A stretch of DNA of 64,000 nucleotides from assembly GCF_000148585.2 (NCBI RefSeq), contig NZ_CP028414.1, forward strand, positions 62,001 to 126,000, written 5' to 3'. This document shows, piece by piece, positions 46,091-53,042 of this stretch; position 1 is the stretch's first letter, and every line of letters begins with the position of its first letter. A model generated the notes under the pieces. That model worked only from the letters and a program-made list of their open reading frames with translations. It was not told the DNA's origin and did no database searches. The DNA is from Streptococcus mitis NCTC 12261. GTDB lineage: Bacteria > Bacillota > Bacilli > Lactobacillales > Streptococcaceae. The position numbers were made by a program, and so were the translations under genes.

Positions 46091-46786
46091 ATGGGAAAGA
46101 CAATTTTACTCGTTGACGACGAGGTAGAAATCACAGATATTCATCAACGTTATCTGGTTCAGGCAGGATATCAGGTTTTGGTGGCCCATGATGGAGTAGA
46201 GGCCTTAGAAATCTTCAAGAGAAAACCAATTGATTTGATTATTACAGATATCATGATGCCTCGGATGGATGGTTATGATTTGATTAGCGAAGTTCAGTAT
46301 CAATCTCCGGATCAGCCTTTTCTCTTTATCACGGCTAAGACCAGTGAGCAGGACAAGATTTACGGCTTGAGCTTAGGGGCAGATGACTTTATTGCCAAGC
46401 CCTTTAGTCCTCGTGAGCTGGTTTTGCGTGTCCACAATATCTTGCGTCGCCTTCATCGTGGAGGTGAGACAGAAGTCGTCAGTCTCGGGAATTTACGGAT
46501 GAATCATGGTAGCCATGAGGTCCAAGTTGGAGATGTGGCGCTTGATTTGACCGTCAAATCCTTCGAACTTCTATGGCTTTTAGCCAGCAATCCAGAGCGG
46601 GTTTTCTCTAAGACAGACCTCTATGAAAAGGTCTGGCAAGAAGACTATGTGGATGACACCAATACCTTGAATGTTCATATTCATGCTCTTCGACAGGAGT
46701 TGGCTAAACATGCTAGTTCAGAAACACCCACCATCAAAACCGTCTGGGGCTTGGGCTACAAAATTGAGAAAGCACGAGGTAGTTAA
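46091..46786 (+). CDS. OmpR-family response regulator of TCS08
   Basis: A 231-residue response regulator. The receiver has LLVDDE (Asp9-Asp10), the phosphoacceptor Asp53 in IITDIMMPRMDGYD, and Lys near FIAKPFSPREL; the C-terminal winged helix includes VLRVHNILRR as linker and DTNTLNVHIHALRQEL. I place the start at 46091 (GGAGAG five bases upstream). Its stop overlaps the kinase start by one base. Homologous pneumococcal TCS08 controls surface adhesion genes; the adjacent SSURE gene is a likely target. Confidence 0.92.
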   Translation: MGKTILLVDDEVEITDIHQRYLVQAGYQVLVAHDGVEALEIFKRKPIDLIITDIMMPRMDGYDLISEVQYQSPDQPFLFITAKTSEQDKIYGLSLGADDFIAKPFSPRELVLRVHNILRRLHRGGETEVVSLGNLRMNHGSHEVQVGDVALDLTVKSFELLWLLASNPERVFSKTDLYEKVWQEDYVDDTNTLNVHIHALRQELAKHASSETPTIKTVWGLGYKIEKARGS

Positions 46787-47838
46787 TGAAATTAAAAAGT
46801 TATATTTTAGTGGGGTATGTCATTTCAACACTCCTAACGATTATCGTGGTTTTTTGGGCCATCCAGCGAATGCTAATTGAAGAAAGAGAAATTTATTTCC
46901 TAGTGGGTATGACTCTAGTGGCTAGTTTTATCGGTGCTGGGATTAGTCTCTTTCTCCTATCGCCGGTCTTTACTTCATTGGGCAAACTCAAGGAACATGC
47001 CAAGAGAGTAGCGGACAAGGATTTCCCTGCAAATCTGGAGGTTCAAGGCCCTGTAGAATTTCAACAATTAGGCCAAGCTTTCAATGAAATGTCCCATGAT
47101 TTGCAGGCGACATTTGATTCCTTGGAAGAAAGCGAACGAGAAAAGGGCTTGATGATTGCTCAACTTTCGCATGATATCAAGACCCCCATCACTTCGATCC
47201 AAGCGACGGTAGAAGGGATTTTGGATGGGGTTATCAAGGAAGGAGAACAGGACCATTATCTAGCAACCATTGGGCGCCAGACTGAAAGACTCAATAAACT
47301 GGTTGAGGAGTTGAATTTTTTGACCCTAAACACAGCTAGAAATCAGGTCGAAACGACCAGCAAAGACAGCATTTTTCTGGACCAGCTCTTGATTGAGTGC
47401 ATGAGTGAATTTCAGTTCTTGATTGAGCAGGAAGAGCGAGATGTCCATTTGCAGGTAATTCCTGAGTCTGCACGGATTGAGGGAGATTATGCCAAACTTT
47501 CTCGTATCTTGGTGAATCTGGTCAATAATGCTTTTAAATACTCAGCTCCAGGAACCAAGCTGGAAGTGGTGGCCAAGCTGGAAAATAACCAGCTTTCAAT
47601 CAGTGTGACGGATGAGGGACAGGGGATTGCCCCAGAGGATTTGGAGAATATTTTCAAACGCCTTTATCGTGTAGAAACTTCGCGTAACATGAAAACAGGT
47701 GGTCATGGCTTAGGACTTGCTATTGCGCGTGAATTGGCTCATCAATTGGGTGGAGAAATCACAGTTACCAGCCAGTACGGCCTCGGAAGCACCTTTACCC
47801 TCCTTCTCAATCTCTCTGGCAATGAAAATAAAGCTTAA
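46786..47838 (+). CDS. Sensor histidine kinase of TCS08
   Basis: A 350-residue kinase with two membrane helices at about residues 5-25 and 37-60 separated by a very short external loop, so it probably senses the membrane or envelope. A HAMP-like region follows, then the phosphoacceptor His129 in QLSHDIKTPITSI. The ATPase domain has NNAFKYS (N box), DEGQGIAPED (G1) and GGHGLGLAIA (G2). It is coupled to the regulator by a TAATG overlap. Confidence 0.92.
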   Translation: MKLKSYILVGYVISTLLTIIVVFWAIQRMLIEEREIYFLVGMTLVASFIGAGISLFLLSPVFTSLGKLKEHAKRVADKDFPANLEVQGPVEFQQLGQAFNEMSHDLQATFDSLEESEREKGLMIAQLSHDIKTPITSIQATVEGILDGVIKEGEQDHYLATIGRQTERLNKLVEELNFLTLNTARNQVETTSKDSIFLDQLLIECMSEFQFLIEQEERDVHLQVIPESARIEGDYAKLSRILVNLVNNAFKYSAPGTKLEVVAKLENNQLSISVTDEGQGIAPEDLENIFKRLYRVETSRNMKTGGHGLGLAIARELAHQLGGEITVTSQYGLGSTFTLLLNLSGNENKA

Positions 47839-47844
47839 AACCCC

Positions 47845-47873
47845 TTTACAAATCTAGCCATTCATGGTAAAAT
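47845..47873 (+). promoter_or_regulatory. rpsD promoter
   Basis: TTTACA (47845-47850) and TAAAAT (47868-47873) are 17 bases apart with a TGG extension before the -10. This gives a leader of about 150 nt before rpsD. Confidence 0.82.
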
Positions 47874-47879
47874 GGATTT

Positions 47880-48032
47880 TGTGTGAAATATCAGCAGGAA
47901 AGCATGAAGCTCGTCAACAGGTGTCTTATGATAAGTAACCTTGGCTGTTTAGGCGAAGGGCATCTGCACGAATCAGGGCTTTCTAAGTGACTATTTCCAC
48001 CGAAATATTATTTATATCAGGAGGGCATTCAC
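47880..48032 (+). promoter_or_regulatory. rpsD 5' leader, possible S4 autoregulatory RNA
   Basis: The roughly 150-nt leader has several short complementary segments, including AGCAGG, GTCTTATG, GGGCATCTGC and an AGGAGGG ribosome binding site. Ribosomal protein S4 represses its own mRNA through a structured leader in Firmicutes. I see the leader length and potential pairing but did not derive the consensus fold. Confidence 0.45.
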
Positions 48033-48644
48033 ATGTCACGTTATACAGGACCATCTTGGAAACAAGCTCGTCGCCTTGGCCTTTCACTTACAGGTACAGG
48101 TAAAGAATTGGCACGTCGTAACTACGTACCAGGACAACACGGACCAAACAACCGTTCTAAATTGTCAGAATACGGTTTGCAATTGGCTGAAAAACAAAAA
48201 CTTCGTTTCACTTACGGTGTAGGTGAAAAACAATTCCGTAACTTGTTCGTACAAGCTACAAAAATCAAAGGCGGAATCCTAGGTTTCAACTTCATGCTTC
48301 TTTTGGAACGCCGTTTGGATAACGTTGTTTACCGTCTTGGTCTTGCGACTACTCGTCGTCAAGCTCGTCAATTCGTAAACCACGGTCACATCCTTGTTGA
48401 CGGAAAACGCGTTGATATCCCATCATACCGCGTAACTCCAGGTCAAGTGATTTCAGTTCGTGAGAAATCATTGAAAGTTCCAGCTATCCTTGAAGCAGTA
48501 GAAGCTACTCTTGGACGTCCAGCATTCGTATCATTCGACGCTGAAAAATTGGAAGGTTCATTGACTCGCTTGCCAGAACGCGACGAAATCAACCCAGAAA
48601 TCAACGAAGCACTTGTCGTTGAATTCTACAACAAAATGCTTTAA
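48033..48644 (+). CDS. rpsD: 30S ribosomal protein S4
   Basis: A 203-residue primary rRNA-binding protein that nucleates assembly of the 30S body. It begins [15 protein letters not shown] and carries the S4 RNA-binding domain [15 protein letters not shown], followed by [15 protein letters not shown] near residue 112. AGGAGGG precedes the ATG. It is monocistronic, with its own promoter, leader and terminator. Confidence 0.98.
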   Translation: MSRYTGPSWKQARRLGLSLTGTGKELARRNYVPGQHGPNNRSKLSEYGLQLAEKQKLRFTYGVGEKQFRNLFVQATKIKGGILGFNFMLLLERRLDNVVYRLGLATTRRQARQFVNHGHILVDGKRVDIPSYRVTPGQVISVREKSLKVPAILEAVEATLGRPAFVSFDAEKLEGSLTRLPERDEINPEINEALVVEFYNKML

Positions 48645-48664
48645 TTTTAAGATATATCTTACAG

Positions 48665-48690
48665 AAAGCCTACAACAGTGGGCTTTTTGC
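48665..48690 (+). terminator. rpsD terminator
   Basis: AAAGCC and GGGCTTT (with inner AC/GT pairs) form a hairpin followed by TTTTTGC, 21 bases after the stop codon. Confidence 0.78.
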
Positions 48691-48789
48691 TTTGTCTTAA
48701 AATGTTGATCTCTGGGTTTGTTTAGAGATTTGCTAGTAAGGTTATTGGTGTATCTAGGTCTATCTATTCCAAGAATGACGCGATATTGA

Positions 48790-48798
48790 TGATATAAT
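48790..48798 (+). promoter_or_regulatory. Toxin mRNA promoter (extended -10)
   Basis: TGATATAAT is a perfect TGn-extended -10. The predicted start near 48805 would put a hairpin at the very 5' end of the transcript. No consensus -35 is seen. Confidence 0.7.
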
Positions 48799-48805
48799 AT
48801 TTTAG

Positions 48806-48829
48806 CCTCCTCAGTTTAATGAAGGGAGG
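48806..48829 (+). promoter_or_regulatory. SD-sequestering 5' hairpin of the Fst-like toxin mRNA
   Basis: CCTCC at 48806-48810 can pair with GGAGG at 48825-48829, which is the ribosome binding site of the toxin ORF, with flanking G-U pairs. Occlusion of the SD by a 5' stem-loop is a known feature of Fst-type toxin mRNA (pAD1 RNA I). Confidence 0.7.
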
Positions 48830-48837
48830 TGTTATGT

Positions 48838-48978
48838 ATGCTAGAGTTACTTTCCCTTTTTCTAGCTCCGTTACTTGTTAACGTACTATCTGAGCTTTTC
48901 AAGCTATGGATAAAGAGACGTAGCACCCTTTTAGAGGGTAGCAAAAAACCCCATCGGTGGCACGGTGGGGTTTTTTAG
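48838..48978 (+). CDS. Fst-like type I toxin peptide
   Basis: A 46-codon ORF starts at an ATG eight bases after GGGAGG. It encodes MLELLSLFLAPLLVNVLSEL followed by FKLWIKRR and a polar tail. The hydrophobic helix with an Ala-Pro, then a Leu-Phe-x-x-Trp turn into basic residues, matches the Fst/par toxin pattern (xxIAPxxVGxxxxLFxxWL). Such peptides act at the membrane. The last third of the ORF runs through the shared terminator, giving an atypical SKKPHRWHGGVF end. A competing ATG at 48834 gives a short unrelated frame. Assignment rests on peptide shape plus locus architecture. Confidence 0.72.
   Translation: MLELLSLFLAPLLVNVLSELFKLWIKRRSTLLEGSKKPHRWHGGVF
48943..48976. terminator. Bidirectional terminator shared by toxin mRNA and antitoxin RNA
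   Basis: AAAAAACCCCA pairs with TGGGGTTTTTT (11 bp) around a 12-base loop. It has a T run on the plus strand and, by symmetry, on the minus strand, so it can end both convergent transcripts and gives a second region of full complementarity between them. Confidence 0.88.
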
Positions 48979-49011
48979 TTATATATGCTAGAAGCATTAT
49001 TTTCCCTTTAT
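48943..49011 (-). ncRNA. Antitoxin RNA of the Fst-like module (RNA II-like)
   Basis: A minus-strand promoter, TTGAAA (49046-49041) and TAGAAT (49023-49018) with exactly 17-base spacing and a TGT extension, predicts a transcript starting near 49011 and ending at the shared terminator. The RNA would be about 69 nt, close to the size of par RNA II. It begins with the complement of DRb, then DRa, then the terminator hairpin, so it could block toxin translation by pairing at the start codon. Confidence 0.68.
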
Positions 49012-49017
49012 GCTTTC

Positions 49018-49046
49018 ATTCTAACACAACCCCTCCGATATTTCAA
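49018..49046 (-). promoter_or_regulatory. Antitoxin RNA promoter
   Basis: Read on the minus strand: TTGAAA, 17 bases, TGT-extended TAGAAT. It is stronger by consensus than the toxin promoter, as expected for an unstable antitoxin RNA. Confidence 0.72.
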
Positions 49047-49252
49047 GCTTTTGTTTTGATATGTCCTCAGAGGTCATTACGCAATCTTATAACACTGAAG
49101 CCTGTGGTTTGAGTCCGCTTTACTGAAATTAGCCCACGCGCTTCTAGCCTCCATTCTACAGCAAAGAAATCAACTCTTTTCTAGGGGATTTCCGCCCTCA
49201 TTTTTGTCTTTTGTGCTAAAATAGACTTATAAATTGAAAATAAGGAATGTTT
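49047..49252. other. Gap between the antitoxin promoter and xpaC
   Basis: No gene is seen. An extended -10 (TGCTAAAAT, 49214-49222) is the probable xpaC promoter. The rest has no recognised repeat. Confidence 0.55.
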
Positions 49253-50059
49253 ATGAAATCGGGTAATGGTTTTTGGAAAGGCTGTCTCTATTTTTGGGGC
49301 TTCTTGTTCTTATTAGGCCTGTTGGTCCAATATGCTCTTCCGCTTGCGGCTTGTGTCCTGCTAGGCTATGGTGGTTATCGCCTCTATAAACGTTGGCGCT
49401 ATCCTCTTTTGCAGGATCGTTCGCTCGATGATCGGATTGAGCTTTTAAAAGCTCGGATTCGTCAGGCGGACAAGGATATTCAGCAGTTAGAGGGAGTCTT
49501 GGTAGAGAAAGGCTCAGATTCCTATAAGAGTTTGGCTAATCAAGTATTGATCGAACTGAGGGAAATCCATCAGGAGGCGGATTGTCTCAAGTCCTATATC
49601 GATGCTGATGTCTACAACCGTATTGACAAAAAGGTTCGTACAGTAAGGGCAAACATCGATGTTCAGCTAGAACGTTTGGATAGAGAAAGTCAGGTAGATC
49701 TTGAAAATGCGGAGCCAGAGGAACTAGCTCCAGAATTGTCCCAGACCTTGGCTAATATTGCCATTGACCATCAGGCAATTTTAGATAAGATTGCCACCTC
49801 TGCTGAGGGGGATAAGGAAGAATTGACTGCCATTCATAGTTTGAAGATGGAGAAATTCCAAACGATTTTAGAAGGCTATTTAAAGATTAAGGCCAATCCT
49901 AAAAACTATAATCGAGCCGAAGAACGTTTGCAACAAGCTAAAGCAGCTATCGAACAATTTGACCTTGAGCTGGACCAAGTCCTGAGAGAACTCAATGAAA
50001 CAGATATGCGTGATTTTGATATCAGTCTGCGTATCCTAGAAAAAGATCGTAAAGAATAG
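49253..50059 (+). CDS. xpaC: XpaC-like 5-bromo-4-chloroindolyl phosphate hydrolysis family protein
   Basis: A 268-residue membrane-associated protein. The start at 49253 has AAGGA six bases upstream; an ATG at 49247 abuts the SD. One or two hydrophobic segments span about residues 8-45, followed by a long charged coiled-coil region (DDRIELLKARIRQADKDIQQLEG and beyond). XpaC proteins are regularly paired with TelA, encoded 21 bases downstream. The biochemical role is not settled; a link to envelope stress is suggested for the pair. Confidence 0.82.
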   Translation: MKSGNGFWKGCLYFWGFLFLLGLLVQYALPLAACVLLGYGGYRLYKRWRYPLLQDRSLDDRIELLKARIRQADKDIQQLEGVLVEKGSDSYKSLANQVLIELREIHQEADCLKSYIDADVYNRIDKKVRTVRANIDVQLERLDRESQVDLENAEPEELAPELSQTLANIAIDHQAILDKIATSAEGDKEELTAIHSLKMEKFQTILEGYLKIKANPKNYNRAEERLQQAKAAIEQFDLELDQVLRELNETDMRDFDISLRILEKDRKE

Positions 50060-50080
50060 GTTAGAAACAAAGGAGTAACC

Positions 50081-51328
50081 ATGACAGAATTTAATTTTGA
50101 TATTGACCAGATTGCCAATAATACGGTAGCTAAGGTGGATAAAACAACCCAAATCATCGAGACAAATACTGGCTCAGACAAGACCTTGACCTTCCTTGAA
50201 AAGTTGAGCCCTGAGCAGCAAGAAGGAATCAAGGCGCACGTGCCCCAGTTAGTAGACCAGTTTGTCACCAATCAAAATGCTCTTTTGGATTTTGGACAAT
50301 CTGCTGTCGAAGGTGTGAATAATACGGTCAATCGTATCTTGTCAGAACAAAAGAAACTGCAGATTCCCCAAGTGGATGATCTACTCAAGAACACCAACCG
50401 TGAGTTGCAAGGCTTTGTAGTCAAATACAAGAACGCTGAAATTGCTGAGTTAGAAGAGAAGCCAAACTTTTTGCAACGATTGTTTAACAAGAGCAAGAAT
50501 ACCTTACAGGAATTTTACTTTGACTCAAAAACAGTGGAGCAAAAGCTCGATGGTATGGCTGCCGCAGTGGTCAAGCAAGAAGATGTGCTAGCTCGAAATA
50601 TCGTCTCTGCTGAGATGTTGATTGAGGACAATACCAAATCCATTGAAAATCTAGTGGGAGTGATTTCCTTTATCGAAGCCAGCCAGACAGAAGCTGGCAA
50701 TCGTGCTGCCGAACTAAAGGCCCAAGCTGACCAACTTGATACAAGTACGGTAGAATACCAGACCAAGTCTCAAGAATTGGCCCGTATGGCAGAAGTGGTC
50801 AATACACTCGAACAACAACATACAGAGTATGTCAGCCGTCTCTATGTGGCCTGGGCAACAACACCTCAGATGCGTAATCTTGTGAAGGTGTCATCTGATA
50901 TGCGCCAAAAATTGGGCATGCTTCGTCGTAATACGATTCCAACAATGAAGCTTTCTATTGCCCAACTTGGTATTTTGCAACAATCAATGAAATCAGGTGT
51001 CGTGGCAGATGCCATTGTCAATGCCAATAATGCTGCCCTTCAGATGCTAGCTGAAACCAGCAAGGAAGTGATTCCGCAGATGGAGAGAATTGCACAAAGC
51101 CCGACAGTCGCTGTCGAATCTGTTACCAAACTGGCTGAAAGTCTGGTCGCTCAAAACCAAGGTATCGTCGCAGCAATTGAGTTGGGACGTCAGAAACGTG
51201 CCCAACTAGAAACAACCATCGTCAAGTCCGCAGAAATGATCAACGATTCTGTCAAACTACGCGATGAGAAAATCGTTCAAGCCCTTCTAGACCAAGGCAA
51301 GGCCGCCCAGAAAGAAGTACAAGAATAA
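50081..51328 (+). CDS. telA: TelA-family toxic anion resistance protein
   Basis: A 415-residue cytoplasmic protein, predominantly helical, of the TelA/KlaA family. Recognisable regions are LNRELQGFVVKYKNAEI-like (TNRELQGFVVKY) near residue 107, FFNKSKNTLQEF-like (FNKSKNTLQEFYFDSK) near 142, and the conserved RRNTIPTMKLSIAQLGILQQS near residue 283. The family is linked to resistance to tellurite, cell-wall antibiotics and nisin, by an unknown mechanism. It is encoded directly after xpaC, with AAAGGAG before the start. Confidence 0.9.
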   Translation: MTEFNFDIDQIANNTVAKVDKTTQIIETNTGSDKTLTFLEKLSPEQQEGIKAHVPQLVDQFVTNQNALLDFGQSAVEGVNNTVNRILSEQKKLQIPQVDDLLKNTNRELQGFVVKYKNAEIAELEEKPNFLQRLFNKSKNTLQEFYFDSKTVEQKLDGMAAAVVKQEDVLARNIVSAEMLIEDNTKSIENLVGVISFIEASQTEAGNRAAELKAQADQLDTSTVEYQTKSQELARMAEVVNTLEQQHTEYVSRLYVAWATTPQMRNLVKVSSDMRQKLGMLRRNTIPTMKLSIAQLGILQQSMKSGVVADAIVNANNAALQMLAETSKEVIPQMERIAQSPTVAVESVTKLAESLVAQNQGIVAAIELGRQKRAQLETTIVKSAEMINDSVKLRDEKIVQALLDQGKAAQKEVQE

Positions 51329-51336
51329 CACACAAG

Positions 51337-51371
51337 TCCCTTGTAAGTATAGCTTGCAAGGGATTTTGGAT
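51337..51371 (+). terminator. telA terminator
   Basis: TCCCTTG pairs with CAAGGGA across an 11-17 base interior that can also pair in part; TTTTGGATTTTT follows. Confidence 0.75.
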
Positions 51372-51470
51372 TTTTCTATATATTCGAACCTCTAATTTAT
51401 TTCACAAAAAATATAGTCAAAAATGTAGTCATTCGGTTGATTTTTGTTGCAATGTACTGAAATTAACAAA

Positions 51471-51500
51471 AGAAAAAAACGCTGATTAAGCGTTTTTCTT
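51471..51500. terminator. Terminator for rpmF-rpmG (probably bidirectional)
   Basis: AAAAACGCT pairs with AGCGTTTTT around a short GATTA loop with A and T runs on the two sides. It lies 24 bases beyond the rpmG stop on the minus strand. Confidence 0.82.
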
Positions 51501-51523
51501 CTGTATTGATTCGTATTGAATGC

Positions 51524-51673
51524 TTACTTAACTTCTGTAAACACAACGTGTTTGCGAAGTTTTGGTGAGTATTTCTTCAATTGAAGACGGTCTGGAGTGT
51601 TACGTTTGTTTTTAGAAGTAAGGTACAAGCGTTCACCAGATTCTTTGTGTTCAAGTGTAATATTTACGCGCAT
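51524..51673 (-). CDS. rpmG: 50S ribosomal protein L33
   Basis: A 49-residue protein on the minus strand, [20 protein letters not shown] and ending KHVVFTEVK. It lacks the CxxC pairs of the zinc-binding L33 type, so it is the cysteine-free form. It follows rpmF by 15 bases in the same transcript, with GGGAGATACC before the start. Confidence 0.95.
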
Positions 51674-51688
51674 GGTATCTCCCTTCTA

Positions 51689-51871
51689 TTATTCAGCTGA
51701 TGCAGCTTTAGCGATTTTACGTCCTTTGTAGTATCCTTTAAGTGATACACGGTGAGAACGTGAGTAATCTCCAGTAGTTTCGTCAAAGTTTACAGATGGA
51801 GCTGTTACTTTGTAGTGTGTACGACGTTTGTTTTTCTTCGCTTTTGAAGTGCGACGTGCAGGTACTGCCAT
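51689..51871 (-). CDS. rpmF: 50S ribosomal protein L32
   Basis: A 60-residue ribosomal protein beginning [20 protein letters not shown]. As in many streptococci it lacks the zinc-binding cysteines in the C-terminal half. An AAAGGAG site precedes its start. First gene of a two-gene transcript with rpmG. Confidence 0.96.
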
Positions 51872-51927
51872 TTTGATTTCTCCTTTAGGTATTTATATTC
51901 GATTCAATCTACTGATTTTCATCAACC

Positions 51928-51956
51928 ATACTAGGATAACACATTTTTTTTGTAAA
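51928..51956 (-). promoter_or_regulatory. rpmF-rpmG promoter
   Basis: On the minus strand TTTACA (51956-51951) and TAGTAT (51933-51928) are 17 bases apart, about 57 bases before the rpmF start. Confidence 0.65.
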
Positions 51957-51988
51957 GTAAAGTTACTTGACAAAAAAAGATGAAAAAA

Positions 51989-52018
51989 TTCTCCTGTCAG
52001 ACCTAGCAGACAGGAGAA
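51989..52018 (-). terminator. Terminator after the RHH/SPFH gene remnants
   Basis: TTCTCCTGTC and GACAGGAGAA form a perfect ten-bp stem with a ten-base loop. The A run on the plus-strand left side is a T run on the minus strand. It follows the RHH stop by five bases. Confidence 0.87.
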
Positions 52019-52022
52019 GGTG

Positions 52023-52222
52023 TTAAATATCAATCTCAAATGGTTCGTCAATGGTTTCTGATACGTATTTTCCGTCTTTCTTCTGTTGTTTGACACATTC
52101 TGTAAGGAGATATTCGATTTGCCCATTGACTGAACGAAAGTCATCTTCTGCCCATGATGCGAGTGCAGCGTATAACTTTGTTGAGAGTCGAAGGGGGATC
52201 TGCTTTTTTTAGCTTCAACCAT
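52023..52222 (-). pseudogene. Ribbon-helix-helix (Arc-type) DNA-binding protein, frameshifted
   Basis: The ATG at 52222 opens MVEAKK, then the correct reading frame ([21 protein letters not shown] and on to EPFEIDI, stop at 52023) is offset by one base. The break lies in a run of seven A residues; eight would restore a 66-residue Arc-like protein. The 200-base length, not divisible by three, shows the shift. Such a gene next to an SPFH gene is seen in other streptococci. Read as an antitoxin-like or small regulator, now broken or subject to slippage. Confidence 0.75.
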
Positions 52223-52224
52223 CT

Positions 52225-52852
52225 TTAGTAAAGACTTCCTGTGTTGACAATTGGTTGTGCATCATGATTACCACAGAGGACGACTAGTAGATTTGAAACC
52301 ATAGCAGCTTTTCGTTCTTCGTCAAGCTCTACCAATTCCCCTTCATTGAGCCGTTCTAGTGCCATTTCAACCATTCCTACAGCACCATCTACAATCATCT
52401 TACGGGCATCAATAATGGTAGTAATTTCTGGAGCATAAGCTAGGTAAGTGATACGTGCTTCAAGGATTTCCTAGGCAGTCATTGTCATTTGATGATTTAG
52501 CTCCTAAAAAAGGAGATTTTGTGCTAACATCACCACTTTGTCCAAGTCGAGTGTGGTTTGCAAGGTTGACTGCTACGCTGAAGGGATTGACAAAGTAAAA
52601 GCCAGGTTCTTTGATGGTACCTGTATAGTTACCAAAGAGTGTCAGAACCAGAGCCTCCTGAGGTTTGACAACTTTTAAACCAGCATGAGTTAGCGCTGCA
52701 ATTACGATTAGTAAAGGTCCGATAATAATTCCAAAAATGTTTTCCGAACCAATACCCATTATAAATATAAAGATACCAAGTACGATTGTCAACTCAATGA
52801 GAATCAATGCTAATACACCATTTGGTTTTGAATTGATTAGTTTTTCAGTCAT
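52225..52852 (-). pseudogene. SPFH/Band 7 domain protein, internally deleted
   Basis: The ATG at 52852 (AGAGG upstream) opens MTEKLINSKPNGVLALILIE with two hydrophobic segments and the SPFH entry region VKPQEALVLTLFGNYTGTIK. It then stops at 52460. A second piece, in another frame, continues [20 protein letters not shown] to a stop at 52225 and matches the C-terminal part of the same family. About half of the SPFH domain between them is missing and the junction lies in GGAAATCCTTGAAG, which suits deletion by short-homology recombination. The product is not functional as an SPFH protein. Confidence 0.82.
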
Positions 52853-52938
52853 AAGAATGACCTCTGTTATTTGATATCTAAATGATATCACTTTGTTTTT
52901 AAAAGTCAATAGAAAGTTGAAAAATAATTACTAAAAAG

Positions 52939-52987
52939 TTTCAGCCCAATAATTACTTGTAGTAGGTGAGATTATATTGTGCTGAAA
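52939..52987. repeat. Inverted repeat upstream of the PRD regulator
   Basis: TTTCAGC (52939-52945) and GCTGAAA (52981-52987) are perfect inverted arms 35 bases apart. This may be an operator of the PTS operon or chance. A TATAAT at 53016-53021 is the likely -10 for the regulator gene. Confidence 0.4.
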
Positions 52988-53042
52988 TACTCTTTTATTC
53001 TTATAACTTTTACACTATAATTGTAGTTAGAAAGGGAGAGAA

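Larger units (their letters stand above)
48837..49009. repeat. Paired direct repeats DRa and DRb of the Fst-like locus
   Basis: TATGCTAGA occurs at 48837-48845, over the toxin start codon, and again at 48984-48992. TTTCCCTTT occurs at 48851-48859 and again at 49001-49009. Because the second copies are transcribed in the opposite direction in the antitoxin RNA, they are complementary to the first copies in the toxin mRNA. This is the pAD1 par arrangement. Confidence 0.75.
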
